A DNA stretch of 64,000 nucleotides. Source: Trueperella bonasi. Its GTDB lineage: Bacteria > Actinomycetota > Actinomycetes > Actinomycetales > Actinomycetaceae. The notes beneath the pieces are model-generated. The model worked only from the letters and a program-made list of their open reading frames with translations, did not search any database and was not told the DNA's origin. The stretch spans positions 744,001 through 808,000 of the forward strand of contig NZ_JAUSQX010000001.1 in NCBI RefSeq assembly GCF_030811535.1. Direction: 5' to 3'. The translations under genes were made by a program, and so were the position numbers. This document shows, in pieces, positions 17,938 through 26,502 of this stretch (its first letter is position 1; the number at the start of each line of letters is the position of its first letter).

Positions 17938-19161
17938 ATGTCACTAGTTGACCTCAAAGGAAATATTGAGGCATTTAAAGACTGGCAAGAAGCACTGTAC
18001 ATTCACCTGCACCAAACACCCGAACTTTCCATGCAGGAGACCGAAACGCTCAAGCGCATCACACAGGAGCTCGAAGACATCGGCTACGAACCGGTTCAGG
18101 TTGGCGGTGGCGTCGTCGGCGTTTTGAAGAACGGCGAAGGGCCTACTATCCTTTACCGCGCTGATTTCGACGGGCTACCGGTCAAAGAAGACACCGGCTA
18201 CGAGTACGCTTCGACGGCGAAGCAAGTTGATCGCAGCGGCGTTGAACAGGACGTGATGCACGCGTGTGGGCACGATATGCACACCGCCACCGCTCTCGGC
18301 GCGGCCAAGATTCTCGCAGATAACAAGGATGCCTGGTCTGGCACCTATTTGGCACTTTTCCAGCCCGGTGAGGAGACTGCCGAAGGCGCACAGTCGATGG
18401 TCGACGACGGCCTGCTCGACAAGATCCCGACCCCCGACGTCGCCATCGGATCCCACGTTTTGACGGCGCCAGTATCAGGCAAGGTCGGCACCACGGCAGG
18501 CCCCGTGCTATCCACCGCCGCGTCCATGAAGATCACGATCCACGGCAAGGGCTCACACGGCTCGATGCCACATCTTGGCATTGACCCCGTGGTCATTGCA
18601 TCATCGGTGGTTATGCGCTTACAGTCCGTCGTCGCACGCGAAATCTCGCCGTTCGACTTCGGCGTTCTTACAGTCGGCGCATTCCAGTCCGGATCGAAGG
18701 CCAACATCATTCCGGCGTCAGCCGAGCTTTTGCTCAACATCCGTGCCTACAAGGATGAAGTTCGCGATCACATCATTGATGCCATTAAGCGCATCACGAT
18801 CGCGGAGTGCGAGGCGGCCGGAACGGAGCGCGAGCCCGAGTTCGAGCTCTTTGACCGCTTCCCTTCCACAATTAACGACGAAGAAGTTAACGCGCGCATT
18901 ACCGAATCGATGAAGAAGTACCTGGGTGAGGACCGCGTAGTCCAGCTTGACCCTGTGACTGCTTCAGAGGACTTCTCTAACGTCCCACGCGCATTCGGAA
19001 TTCCGTACGCATATTACGGCGTGGGCGGCTTCCTCGAAGGCCAGCCGACCTACCCCAACCACAACCCCAAGTTCCTTCCTGCACTGCAGCCGACCCTCAC
19101 CACGGGCACTGAGGCCGCAGCCGCAGCAGCACTCGCATACCTCGGCAAGGAGAACCAATGA
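17938..19161 (+). CDS. M20 family amidohydrolase (amino acid/peptide deacylase type)
   Basis: 407-residue zinc peptidase of the M20D amidohydrolase branch (hippurate hydrolase, N-acyl amino acid or indole-acetyl-amino acid hydrolase). Seen: N-terminal HLHQTPELSMQE, YRADFDGLPVKED, metal cluster HACGHDMHTATALGAAKIL, LFQPGEETAEGAQSMVDDGL, dimerisation insert GSHGSMPHLGIDPVVIAS and C-terminal TASEDFS. Strong SD GGAGGAACC before the ATG. Its stop overlaps the DHA2 transporter start in ATGA, so hydrolase and exporter are made together. The substrate is unknown; a deacylase coupled to an exporter or importer of its product is implied (inference). Confidence 0.9.
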   Translation: MSLVDLKGNIEAFKDWQEALYIHLHQTPELSMQETETLKRITQELEDIGYEPVQVGGGVVGVLKNGEGPTILYRADFDGLPVKEDTGYEYASTAKQVDRSGVEQDVMHACGHDMHTATALGAAKILADNKDAWSGTYLALFQPGEETAEGAQSMVDDGLLDKIPTPDVAIGSHVLTAPVSGKVGTTAGPVLSTAASMKITIHGKGSHGSMPHLGIDPVVIASSVVMRLQSVVAREISPFDFGVLTVGAFQSGSKANIIPASAELLLNIRAYKDEVRDHIIDAIKRITIAECEAAGTEREPEFELFDRFPSTINDEEVNARITESMKKYLGEDRVVQLDPVTASEDFSNVPRAFGIPYAYYGVGGFLEGQPTYPNHNPKFLPALQPTLTTGTEAAAAAALAYLGKENQ

Positions 19162-20864
19162 CCGAAAAATCCACGCAGGCAACCGAATTCAAGGGCAACG
19201 ATAAGCTGCTCCTTGGTTTCGTCCTTGCCGTTGTCACGTACTGGCTATTCGCCGGTACGATTGGCAACCTCATTTCCACTATCGTCGATGACATCGGCAC
19301 CGAATACATTTCGCAGTCGATCATGTCGCTCGCGGCGCCGATTGCCGGCCTGTTTTCGGGTCTGTTCATCGTTGTGCTCGGTGGTCTAGCTGACCGCGTT
19401 GGCCGCGTAAAGGTCACGCAGATTGGTCTGCTGCTTTCGGTTATCGGCTCGGCCTTGCTCGTATTTGCGATGGGGCCCGTTGCTACTCCATTCATGTTGG
19501 TCGGGCGCGTATTGCAGGGCCTTTCGACCGCCATGATCATGCCGGCCACCATGGCCCTTGTGAAGACCTATTGGGAAGGCGAAGCACGTCAGCGTGCCGT
19601 GTCGATGTGGTCGATCGGTTCGTGGGGCGGTTCCGGCTTCGCAGCACTATTTGGCGGAGTTATCTCGCAACAGATCAACTGGCGCTGGATCTTCATCGTG
19701 AACATCATCGTGTCAATACTTGCGATGCTGCTCATCGCGGGTACCCCGGAGTCAAAGGTTCCGCAAAAGGGCCCGAAGAAGCGTTTCGATTGGCCTGGCC
19801 TGATCGTGTTCCTGATTACGCTACTTGCGTTGATGGTTGCGCTCATCTTCGGTGCGAACATGCCACCGTATAACGACGCCGGCGAGCCGATGGGCTGGAC
19901 CTCACCGATCACACTGATTCTGATAGCCGTTGCCGTGATCGGAATGGTGATCTTCGTGCGCATCGAAAAGAATGCAACTAACCCGTTCATTGACTTTGGC
20001 CTGTTCAAGAACACCACCTTTACGGGTGCAACGATCTCGAACTTCCTAGCTAATGCAACGATCGGTCTGCTAAATGTTTCGCAGCTGGTGCTCATCGGTG
20101 CCCGCACGGAGGGCCAGGAGGGTTATCTCGGAACTCAAGGTGCCGGCCTACTGACCCTCAGCTACGGCATCATGATCGTCACCTTCATCCGATTCGGTGA
20201 GAAGCTACTCCAGCGTTTTGGCCCGCGTAAGCCAATGATCTGGGGAATGCTCATCGTTATCGCTTCCGCCGTGCTGCTGGTACCGACTTTCGTGTATCTC
20301 GACACCTACAAGATCCTTGCGATCATCGCTTACGGCCTGTTTGGTCTGGGCTTGGCGTTTTACGCGACGCCGTCCACGGACGCAGCTCTGTCGAACCTGC
20401 CGGCTGATCAGGCAGGTGCCGGATCGGGTATCTACAAGATGGCCTCCTCGCTCGGTGGCGCACTCGGCTTAGCGATCTCGTTGGCCGTGTTCAACGCTCT
20501 GAAGGCTGGCGAACCAATGGCTGTCGGTGTGGATTACGTCGGCGTTCAAGACAACGTATCGCTCCGCTTCGCAGGCATGGTGGTCATGATCATTAATGCG
20601 GCTATGGCTTTGGCGGCGATTCTGTCCATTACTCTCACCGTTCCGAAGGGTGGCGGCAGCCAAGACGGCGGTCAGATGGCTGAATCAGCCGCACCCGCAC
20701 CGCAACCGACCCTGGACGAATCGAAGATGCAAATCATGAACCGTTTGGCTGAGCTTCCGCTCAAGGATCTGCAGAGGCTTGAGAAGCAGCTCATAGTTAA
20801 CGAACTGGCCGAGATGGATGAATCCGTCCTGCGCCGACTCGTTGAGACCAAACGCAAAGACTAG
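19158..20864 (+). CDS. DHA2-family MFS transporter
   Basis: 568-residue membrane transporter with about 14 predicted membrane segments, the DHA2 drug:H+ antiporter layout. Motif A is visible as GLADRVGRVKVTQIG between segments 2 and 3, and motif C-like GRVLQGLSTAMIMPATMAL in segment 4/5. After the last segment there is an extra cytoplasmic tail of about 80 residues: a Pro/Ala linker and a Leu-rich amphipathic region (NRLAELPLKDLQRLEKQL). Translationally coupled to the M20 amidohydrolase. A related DHA2 gene lies at 31804, but without a hydrolase or tail. Confidence 0.9.
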   Translation: MTEKSTQATEFKGNDKLLLGFVLAVVTYWLFAGTIGNLISTIVDDIGTEYISQSIMSLAAPIAGLFSGLFIVVLGGLADRVGRVKVTQIGLLLSVIGSALLVFAMGPVATPFMLVGRVLQGLSTAMIMPATMALVKTYWEGEARQRAVSMWSIGSWGGSGFAALFGGVISQQINWRWIFIVNIIVSILAMLLIAGTPESKVPQKGPKKRFDWPGLIVFLITLLALMVALIFGANMPPYNDAGEPMGWTSPITLILIAVAVIGMVIFVRIEKNATNPFIDFGLFKNTTFTGATISNFLANATIGLLNVSQLVLIGARTEGQEGYLGTQGAGLLTLSYGIMIVTFIRFGEKLLQRFGPRKPMIWGMLIVIASAVLLVPTFVYLDTYKILAIIAYGLFGLGLAFYATPSTDAALSNLPADQAGAGSGIYKMASSLGGALGLAISLAVFNALKAGEPMAVGVDYVGVQDNVSLRFAGMVVMIINAAMALAAILSITLTVPKGGGSQDGGQMAESAAPAPQPTLDESKMQIMNRLAELPLKDLQRLEKQLIVNELAEMDESVLRRLVETKRKD

Positions 20865-20929
20865 CCGTTGGTATGTTGATACTCGAGAGTTAGCGTACTA
20901 GCTCGGATCGGAGTTCAACTGCAACGAAG

Positions 20930-20962
20930 GTGTGGCCCGGAGAATTCTTCTCCGGGCCACAC
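20930..20962. terminator. perfect 15-bp inverted repeat between convergent genes
   Basis: GTGTGGCCCGGAGAA (20930-20944), loop TTC, then its exact complement (20948-20962). It lies between the convergent DHA2 (+) and methyltransferase (-) genes. There is no T-tract on either side, so it is an I-type, probably bidirectional terminator candidate. The rest of the 348-bp gap (20865-21212) holds no convincing gene: only short unrelated frames and the repeats at 21135-21206. Confidence 0.65.
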
Positions 20963-21134
20963 CCATTTACCCCAACGCCCCATGTGCCCAAAGGCCCACT
21001 TTTGCATGAGGCACCTCGCCGGGCGCATTTTGCTACAAACGGGGCATGGTTGTCGGCAAACGGGGCAGCAATCACTCATCCCGGGCATGTTAAACGTGCA
21101 CCTTATCAGTGATTCCCACCCGGTTTGCCGGGGC

Positions 21135-21206
21135 GGTCAGGTTACCGAAGTTGGTCAGGCTCTCGGAGGTGGTCAGGCTCTCGATGGTGCTTAGCCTCTC
21201 GAGGGC
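21135..21206. repeat. four 18-nt tandem repeats past the methyltransferase stop
   Basis: Four consecutive 18-nt units on the plus strand: GGTCAGGTTACCGAAGTT, GGTCAGGCTCTCGGAGGT, GGTCAGGCTCTCGATGGT and a diverged GCTTAGCCTCTCGAGGGC. They begin 7 bp downstream of the methyltransferase stop on the minus strand. Read on that strand in the gene's own frame, they encode hexapeptide repeats LERLST-IESLTT-SESLTN-FGNLTA, with the next stop (TAA) only after a further 17 codons. Confidence 0.75.
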
Positions 21207-21212
21207 CTCGGC

Positions 21213-22415
21213 TCAGCGAGGCGTACTCGCACGAAGAACCGTGAATTTCGGGTTTCGCGCCAGTTGTTGCACCTGCTCGAATCGCGCCTCCACTTCCGAG
21301 CGGTAGCGCAGGTGGTTATTGTGCACCATGTACAACCTGCCACTCGGGCGCAGCAGCCGCCTCGAGGCGTCGAGCAGGCCTTGAACGAGAGTGGCGTCAA
21401 TTGCGGTGCCATCGTGAAACGGCGGATTGAGAAGAACGACGTCGGCACTCGCTTCTTCTTCCTCACCTGCAGCATCGTCCCAGGTGATCCGAGCTCGGCC
21501 ACCCTCCACAAACTCACCTAGAGTCAGAGAGGCCGACACGATGGCATCCGCGTGGGTGTCGGTCGCAAGAACTCTGGCCTCAGGCAGAGCATCCAGCACC
21601 GCGAGCACCACTGCGCCATTGCCGCACCCAAGATCAACCACGTCCAGATTGTCAGTCCGACGCCCTTCAGAGGGACGTTCCCAACTACTCCATGGATCGA
21701 GCGCAGCCTTGTGAGCGATGTTCTCAGCTTTCATGTCATTAAGGGCATGATCGAGGAGGAATTTTCCGCCCGCATCCTCGTCCGCGCCGCTGAACACCCC
21801 ACCAACTCCGAAGATAGGCCCGTATTCTGCCCTACCTACTGCCGGCGAGTAGGTTCGGCCAATCGCCTCACCACCGCCAATCAGCGTCCGGAATTTGCCC
21901 CGGCCGAGACTCGCCCGCACGTCGGTGAAATAGTTCGCGAGTGTGGCGTTGTGGCCGCGATCCATGTGTTTGTTGTTTGCACCAATCACAAGTATCCCAC
22001 CGGCTCCGGCCACTGCGGCCGCAATGTAGGCAGTCTCTTCCAAGGATTTCGGTACACGACCAATCGCAAGATCGATGGGTTTGGCCAAAAACTCCTCCAG
22101 CCGTAACGGACTCTCGAAGCCTGCAACATGAACGATTTTTCCGCCTCTACCGCCGGGTGTTCCCTCCGTCTGGATGCTCGCGGCCTCGTGAGCTCCGGCG
22201 TCTAGTTGCGCTCCGGCGCGCTCGGCTACTTCCAAAGCCCGGTGCGCTTGATCGATCGTGCGCGTGCCGAAGTAAATTACCTCCACGCTGCTCGATTCCA
22301 AAACGCTAGCGAGTAAATCTCCGCTCGGGTCGTCGAGTACGGCGATCCTCCGAGGTTTGGGCACCTCTTCGTTGGCAACATCGAGTATGAGGCGATCAAG
22401 TGTCGAAATTTCCAT
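21213..22415 (-). CDS. class I SAM methyltransferase, RsmC/RlmG-like
   Basis: 400-residue protein with two Rossmann-like halves. The N-terminal half is a degenerate methyltransferase fold (GGILVIGANNKHM). The C-terminal half has SAM motif I DVVDLGCGNGAVVLAVL and the catalytic LLNPPFHDGTAID, the N-P-P-F-H variant of RsmC and RlmG (guanine-N2 rRNA methyltransferases). The likely target is a guanine in 16S or 23S rRNA; which one cannot be decided here. The ATG at 22415 with GAGGA 7 nt upstream is preferred to the frame start at 22448. It begins 2 bp after the aldo-keto reductase stop (TGAGAATG), so they form an operon. In-frame repeats follow the stop codon. Confidence 0.85.
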   Translation of the reverse strand: MEISTLDRLILDVANEEVPKPRRIAVLDDPSGDLLASVLESSSVEVIYFGTRTIDQAHRALEVAERAGAQLDAGAHEAASIQTEGTPGGRGGKIVHVAGFESPLRLEEFLAKPIDLAIGRVPKSLEETAYIAAAVAGAGGILVIGANNKHMDRGHNATLANYFTDVRASLGRGKFRTLIGGGEAIGRTYSPAVGRAEYGPIFGVGGVFSGADEDAGGKFLLDHALNDMKAENIAHKAALDPWSSWERPSEGRRTDNLDVVDLGCGNGAVVLAVLDALPEARVLATDTHADAIVSASLTLGEFVEGGRARITWDDAAGEEEEASADVVLLNPPFHDGTAIDATLVQGLLDASRRLLRPSGRLYMVHNNHLRYRSEVEARFEQVQQLARNPKFTVLRASTPR

Positions 22416-22417
22416 TC

Positions 22418-23494
22418 TCACATCCTCGACTGGGTGGCATGCCACCACGTGTTGATTCCGGATTCCACGGCGTGTTCGTCAATGCGCCTCAGTTCTTCGG
22501 CACTGAAATCAGTGTTGTCGAGCGCTCCGAGCGTATCTTCAAGTTGGCGCACGGAAGAGGCACCGACCAACGCCGTCGTCACCGTGGCCTCACCCTGATC
22601 GCGCAGTATCCACGCAATCGCCATCTGCGCCAGGCTTTGCCCGCGTTCGGCCGCAATATCATTCAACGCTCGCACGTGGCCAAGATTCTCTTCGGTAAAG
22701 TAGGTTTCCGAAACTTTCCCCTTGCTAAGCCGCGAGCCCTCAGGCACACCGTCCAAATACTTGTTCGTCAGTAATCCCTGCGCGAGCGGGGAGAACGCGA
22801 TCACGCCCATACCTTCGGCTGCCGCCGTTTCCAGCAGCGAGGGTTCACCTTCTTCAACCCATCGGTTCAACATTGAATACGAGGGTTGATGAATCACAAT
22901 CGGCGTGCCCAATTCGCGCATGATCTCCTGCGCTTGCGCGGCCGCCGCAGCCGAATAGGAAGAGATCCCAGCGTACCGGGCCTTGCCGGAGCGTACGGCA
23001 TCGTGGAGTGCGAGCATAGACTCCTCGAGCGGAACATCCGGATCCGGGCGGTGGTGATAGAAAATATCAACATAGTCCATACCCAGGCGCATCAAAGATT
23101 CGTCAAGTGAGTTCAACAGATAGGCGCGTGAGCCGCCAAATCCCGTCGGCCCGGGCCACATCGCCATGCCGGCCTTGGTGGACACGACAAGTTCGTGGCG
23201 GTGAGCTCGCAGGTCTTTGGCAACGATTCGGCCAAAGTTCTCTTCGGTTGAACCTGCCGGCGGGCCGTAGTTGTTCGCAATGTCAAAGTGGATGACGCCA
23301 CGGCTAAAAGCGTAGCGCACGATGTCACGCTGGGTTTGAAACGGGGTGTCATCGCCAAAATTGTGCCACGTACCTAGCGCGATCCGCGGCAATTGTAGGC
23401 CGGATTTACCGCAGCGGACGATGGGGACGTCGTCGTACCGTGATTCGGCCGGGTTCCAGAAATCGTCGGTGGGCTGGAAGTTTTTTGGTTTCAT
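22418..23494 (-). CDS. aldo/keto reductase, YghZ (AKR14)-like
   Basis: 358-residue NADPH-dependent TIM-barrel reductase. Tetrad residues appear in FDIANNYG (Asp, Tyr), STKAGMAMW (Lys) and FYHHRPDPD (His). C-terminal cofactor motif ALVGASSVRQLEDTLGAL. The N-terminal extension with NPAESRYDDVPIVRCGKSGL and GTWHNFGDD is typical of the YghZ/L-glyceraldehyde-3-phosphate reductase group, which detoxifies methylglyoxal and related aldehydes. No clear SD before the ATG. First gene of a two-gene operon with the methyltransferase; divergent from the GST gene (74 bp). Confidence 0.9.
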   Translation of the reverse strand: MKPKNFQPTDDFWNPAESRYDDVPIVRCGKSGLQLPRIALGTWHNFGDDTPFQTQRDIVRYAFSRGVIHFDIANNYGPPAGSTEENFGRIVAKDLRAHRHELVVSTKAGMAMWPGPTGFGGSRAYLLNSLDESLMRLGMDYVDIFYHHRPDPDVPLEESMLALHDAVRSGKARYAGISSYSAAAAAQAQEIMRELGTPIVIHQPSYSMLNRWVEEGEPSLLETAAAEGMGVIAFSPLAQGLLTNKYLDGVPEGSRLSKGKVSETYFTEENLGHVRALNDIAAERGQSLAQMAIAWILRDQGEATVTTALVGASSVRQLEDTLGALDNTDFSAEELRRIDEHAVESGINTWWHATQSRM

Positions 23495-23532
23495 ATGTGC
23501 ATTGTTTCACGACGACGATCGGTCCGTGAGCG

Positions 23533-23562
23533 TTGACACCTGCGGGCGAAATCGCATAGCCT
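23533..23562 (+). promoter_or_regulatory. sigma-A-type promoter of the GST gene, likely leaderless
   Basis: TTGACA (23533-23538) and TAGCCT (23557-23562) with an 18-bp spacer. The -10 ends 6 nt before the ATG at 23569 and no SD is present, which suggests transcription starts at or next to the start codon. Confidence 0.5.
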
Positions 23563-23568
23563 AACACC

Positions 23569-24564
23569 ATGGCGAACATTGAAGATTCAACTACATTTGA
23601 TGCAGGCTACGTCGATACTGGAAACGCCTACGAGCGCGACATGCGCTACGTCACAACACGAATCACAAAAGACGGCCGTGATGGCCACACCCCCGAAGCT
23701 GGCCGCTACCGCCTGATTGCCGCTCGCGCATGCCCCTGGGCCAACCGCTCGCTCATCGTCCACCGAATCCTCGGCCTTGAAAACGCGATTTCCGTAGGCA
23801 CCCCCGGCCCCGTTCACGATCACAACTCTTGGACCTTCGACCTCGACGAAGGCGGAAAAGACCCGGTACTCGGCTACGAACGCCTACAAGAAGCCTATTT
23901 CGCCCTCGATCGTGATTACCCGCTGGGGATCACTGTCCCGGCGATCGTGGACGTCACCACCGGCAAGCTCGTCACCAATGATTTCGACCAGATCACCCGA
24001 GATTTTTCTTCGCAGTGGACCGAATTCCACCGCGAAGGAGCTCCAGACCTGTGGCCAGCCGAACACCTCGAAGAAATGGAAGACGTCATGAAACGCATCT
24101 TCACCGAGGTCAACAACGGGGTATACAGGTGCGGTTTTGCCGGCTCGCAAGAACACTACGAAGAGGCCTACGACAGGCTGTGGACCGCGATGGATTGGCT
24201 CGAAGAAAGGCTAGCGGACCAGCGCTACCTGATGGGCGAACACATCACGGAGGCAGACGTGCGCCTATTCACCACGCTCGTCCGGTTCGACGCCGTCTAC
24301 CACGGCCACTTCAAAGCCAACCGCAACAAGCTCACAGAGATGCCCGTGTTGTGGGCGTACGCGCGTGATCTATTCCAGACTCCCGGCTTTGGTGACACGG
24401 TGGACTTCCAGCAGATCAAGGAGCACTACTACGTCGTTCACACAGACATCAATCCGACCCAGATTGTTCCCAAGGGCCCCGCATTAGAGAACTGGCTGAC
24501 TCCGCACGGGCGCGAGGCGCTCTCGGACAATCCATGGAAAGATGGCACAGCTCCGACGAACTAG
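23569..24564 (+). CDS. xi-class glutathione S-transferase / glutathionyl-hydroquinone reductase-like
   Basis: 331-residue cytoplasmic protein. Thioredoxin-like N-terminal domain with catalytic Cys55 in AARACPWANRSLIV, then an all-helical GST C-terminal domain (about 165-300) with EADVRLFTTLVRFDAVYHGHFKAN. The CPWA motif and the long N-terminal extension are those of YqjG/EcM4-type enzymes, which reduce S-thiolated quinones. Actinobacteria generally use mycothiol rather than glutathione, so the thiol partner is an open point. Likely leaderless transcript. Confidence 0.9.
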   Translation: MANIEDSTTFDAGYVDTGNAYERDMRYVTTRITKDGRDGHTPEAGRYRLIAARACPWANRSLIVHRILGLENAISVGTPGPVHDHNSWTFDLDEGGKDPVLGYERLQEAYFALDRDYPLGITVPAIVDVTTGKLVTNDFDQITRDFSSQWTEFHREGAPDLWPAEHLEEMEDVMKRIFTEVNNGVYRCGFAGSQEHYEEAYDRLWTAMDWLEERLADQRYLMGEHITEADVRLFTTLVRFDAVYHGHFKANRNKLTEMPVLWAYARDLFQTPGFGDTVDFQQIKEHYYVVHTDINPTQIVPKGPALENWLTPHGREALSDNPWKDGTAPTN

Positions 24565-24578
24565 TTTCCCGCCGAGCA

Positions 24579-26387
24579 CTAATCCCGTTTCACCGTACGG
24601 GGATCGTTTTGGCCCAACCTTCCACGTCGCTTGGCACGTGGTCGAGCGGCTCGCTGCACCTTAATTTCCTCGCGCTCGCGTAACAACCGGCGTTCGACGG
24701 CGAGCTGGCGCTGGAAGCGTTGCTGTTCGCGTTCATCAAGATAGGCGACGTCGCTACGCAGGTCTTTGACGATCGCGAACATCATTGCTGCCACGATAAA
24801 TAGGAACGGGGTGGCAGCCACGATCGTCACGTTTTGGATGTTCGACAGCGCCTGGTCTCCTCCCGAGATCAGAAGCGTCAAACCAATTGCTGCCGTGAGA
24901 ACGCCCCACATGCCGGTCAACCACGTGGAAGCCGTCGCGCGGCCTCCCTGAGATATCGAGCCCATGACCGTCGATGCCGAATCGGCTGAGGTAATAAAGA
25001 AGGTGCCCAGTAGAACTACAGCCAAAATGCCGAAGTAAAAGCCGCCAGGAAGATTTTGCAGAAGATTAAACAGCTGGGATTCCGCTGATCCATCCCCGTA
25101 GATCGAGCTTCCCTCGTGTTCAAATTTGATCGCGCTGCCACCGAAAATGCTGAACCACACAAGAGATAAACCCGAGGGCACGAGCATCACGCCCAAGGCA
25201 AATTCACGAATAGTGCGACCACGTGAAATTCGTGCAATAAACATGCCTACGAATGGCGACCACGAAATCCACCAGGCCCAGTAGAAGATCGTCCAGCCAG
25301 AGAGCCACCCGGCTGCAGTACCGCCTTCGGCAGCCGCGGTTCGGCTGGCCATTTCAAAGAAGTTGTGGAAGTAGGCTCCAAGTGTTTCGGGCATAATGTT
25401 GAGCTGCGCGATGGTCGGCCCCAGAACAAACACGATGATTGCAAGCGCGGCAGCAATGATCATGTTGAAGTTTGACAGGTAGCGAATGCCGCGGCCAACG
25501 CCCGACATCGCAGAGATGAGGAAGGCAAGGGTCAACACAAGGACGATGCCCAGAATCAGGCCATTGCCCGGATTGTTGACCAGACCGGAGGCTTCCAGGC
25601 CGGCGCGGATTTGAAGAGCACCGAGCCCTAGTGAACATGCAGTGCCGAAAACAGTCGCGAAAATCGACAGTGAATCGATGGCCTTACCGAGCGCGCCGTC
25701 GGCTCTCTTCTGCCCGATCAGCGGAACAAAGGTGGAGGATATGAGCTGGCGCCTACCCACTCGATACGTTGAATAGGCGATCGCCATTCCCACGATCGCA
25801 TACATTGCCCACGGGTGAAGAGTCCAGTGGAACATGGCCTGAGCCATCGACGTTCCTGCCTCACCTGAGCCGTGCCCTGGTACTCCATCGCGGTAGAAGG
25901 CCAACGGCTCTGAAGCTCCGTAAAACATCAAGCCAATGCCCATGCCCGCGGCGAACATCATGGCAATCCAGGAACTGTTCGAAAATTCGGGGGCCTCGTT
26001 CGGCCCGCCCAGTCGGATCGTTCCGAATTTCGATGCTGCAACCACGAGCACAAAAATGACGAAGATCGTGGTGAGCAAAACGAATGACCAGCCAAGGTTC
26101 GTCAAGACCCAGTCGAATGCGCCCGAAGCGAATGATTCAAAATGTTCGGGCCGCAGTAAACCCCAGGCCACGACGCCGACAATGAGTAGGAGCGCCGGCA
26201 CTACCACGAGCCAGGAGATGCTGGCATCTTCGGATTCGGAGGCCAGCTGAACGGATTCTTCCTTGAGGTCAGAAGAGCTAATTTCCCCTTCGTGGGCTAA
26301 AAGTGCAGCGAGTTCCGATGTCGCCGAAACATCGTTCGTAGAATCCGCTACCTCGTCCGACTTTTCACTACTTGTCTTTTCCTGCAT
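24579..26387 (-). CDS. BCCT family betaine/carnitine/choline transporter
   Basis: 602-residue secondary transporter with 12 predicted membrane helices flanked by a charged N-terminal tail (about 70 residues, Ser/Glu rich) and a basic C-terminal tail (about 60 residues, Arg rich). This BetP-like arrangement is tied to osmosensing. Family motifs: [30 protein letters not shown] and [24 protein letters not shown]. Likely imports glycine betaine or a related osmolyte with Na+. The frame extends to a TTG at 26405, but ATG 26387 is preferred. Divergent from the DUF2254 gene; the shared region has three copies of ATAAGTCC. Confidence 0.92.
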   Translation of the reverse strand: MQEKTSSEKSDEVADSTNDVSATSELAALLAHEGEISSSDLKEESVQLASESEDASISWLVVVPALLLIVGVVAWGLLRPEHFESFASGAFDWVLTNLGWSFVLLTTIFVIFVLVVAASKFGTIRLGGPNEAPEFSNSSWIAMMFAAGMGIGLMFYGASEPLAFYRDGVPGHGSGEAGTSMAQAMFHWTLHPWAMYAIVGMAIAYSTYRVGRRQLISSTFVPLIGQKRADGALGKAIDSLSIFATVFGTACSLGLGALQIRAGLEASGLVNNPGNGLILGIVLVLTLAFLISAMSGVGRGIRYLSNFNMIIAAALAIIVFVLGPTIAQLNIMPETLGAYFHNFFEMASRTAAAEGGTAAGWLSGWTIFYWAWWISWSPFVGMFIARISRGRTIREFALGVMLVPSGLSLVWFSIFGGSAIKFEHEGSSIYGDGSAESQLFNLLQNLPGGFYFGILAVVLLGTFFITSADSASTVMGSISQGGRATASTWLTGMWGVLTAAIGLTLLISGGDQALSNIQNVTIVAATPFLFIVAAMMFAIVKDLRSDVAYLDEREQQRFQRQLAVERRLLREREEIKVQRAARPRAKRRGRLGQNDPRTVKRD

Positions 26388-26454
26388 AAGTCCAGTCTTA
26401 ACCAAAAAAAGGATAAGTCCACTCAGTTAAGGTTATTGTGAGCCGTATAAGTCC
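26386..26454. repeat. three direct copies of ATAAGTCC in a divergent promoter region
   Basis: Exact copies at 26386-26393, 26413-26420 and 26447-26454, spaced 27 and 34 bp. The first overlaps the BCCT start codon; the last sits about 50 bp upstream of the DUF2254 gene. A repeated octamer in a 115-bp divergent region is suggestive of binding sites for a shared regulator, perhaps osmotic. Confidence 0.4.
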
Positions 26455-26502
26455 TTTCTCACATCTGCATCCTGCCCATTGACCAAACCGTATGCTGATG
26501 CA

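Noticed and set aside
20982-21194. Plus-strand frame of 70 codons (MCPKAHFCMRHLAG...) in the gap after the DHA2 gene.
   Set aside because: No SD, and its end is made of the 18-nt repeats; several equally long frames exist on both strands. Composition looks non-coding.
23556-23566. DtxR-like half site TAGCCTAAC over the GST promoter.
   Set aside because: Only one half of the 19-bp consensus matches; the other half is poor, so iron control is not supported.
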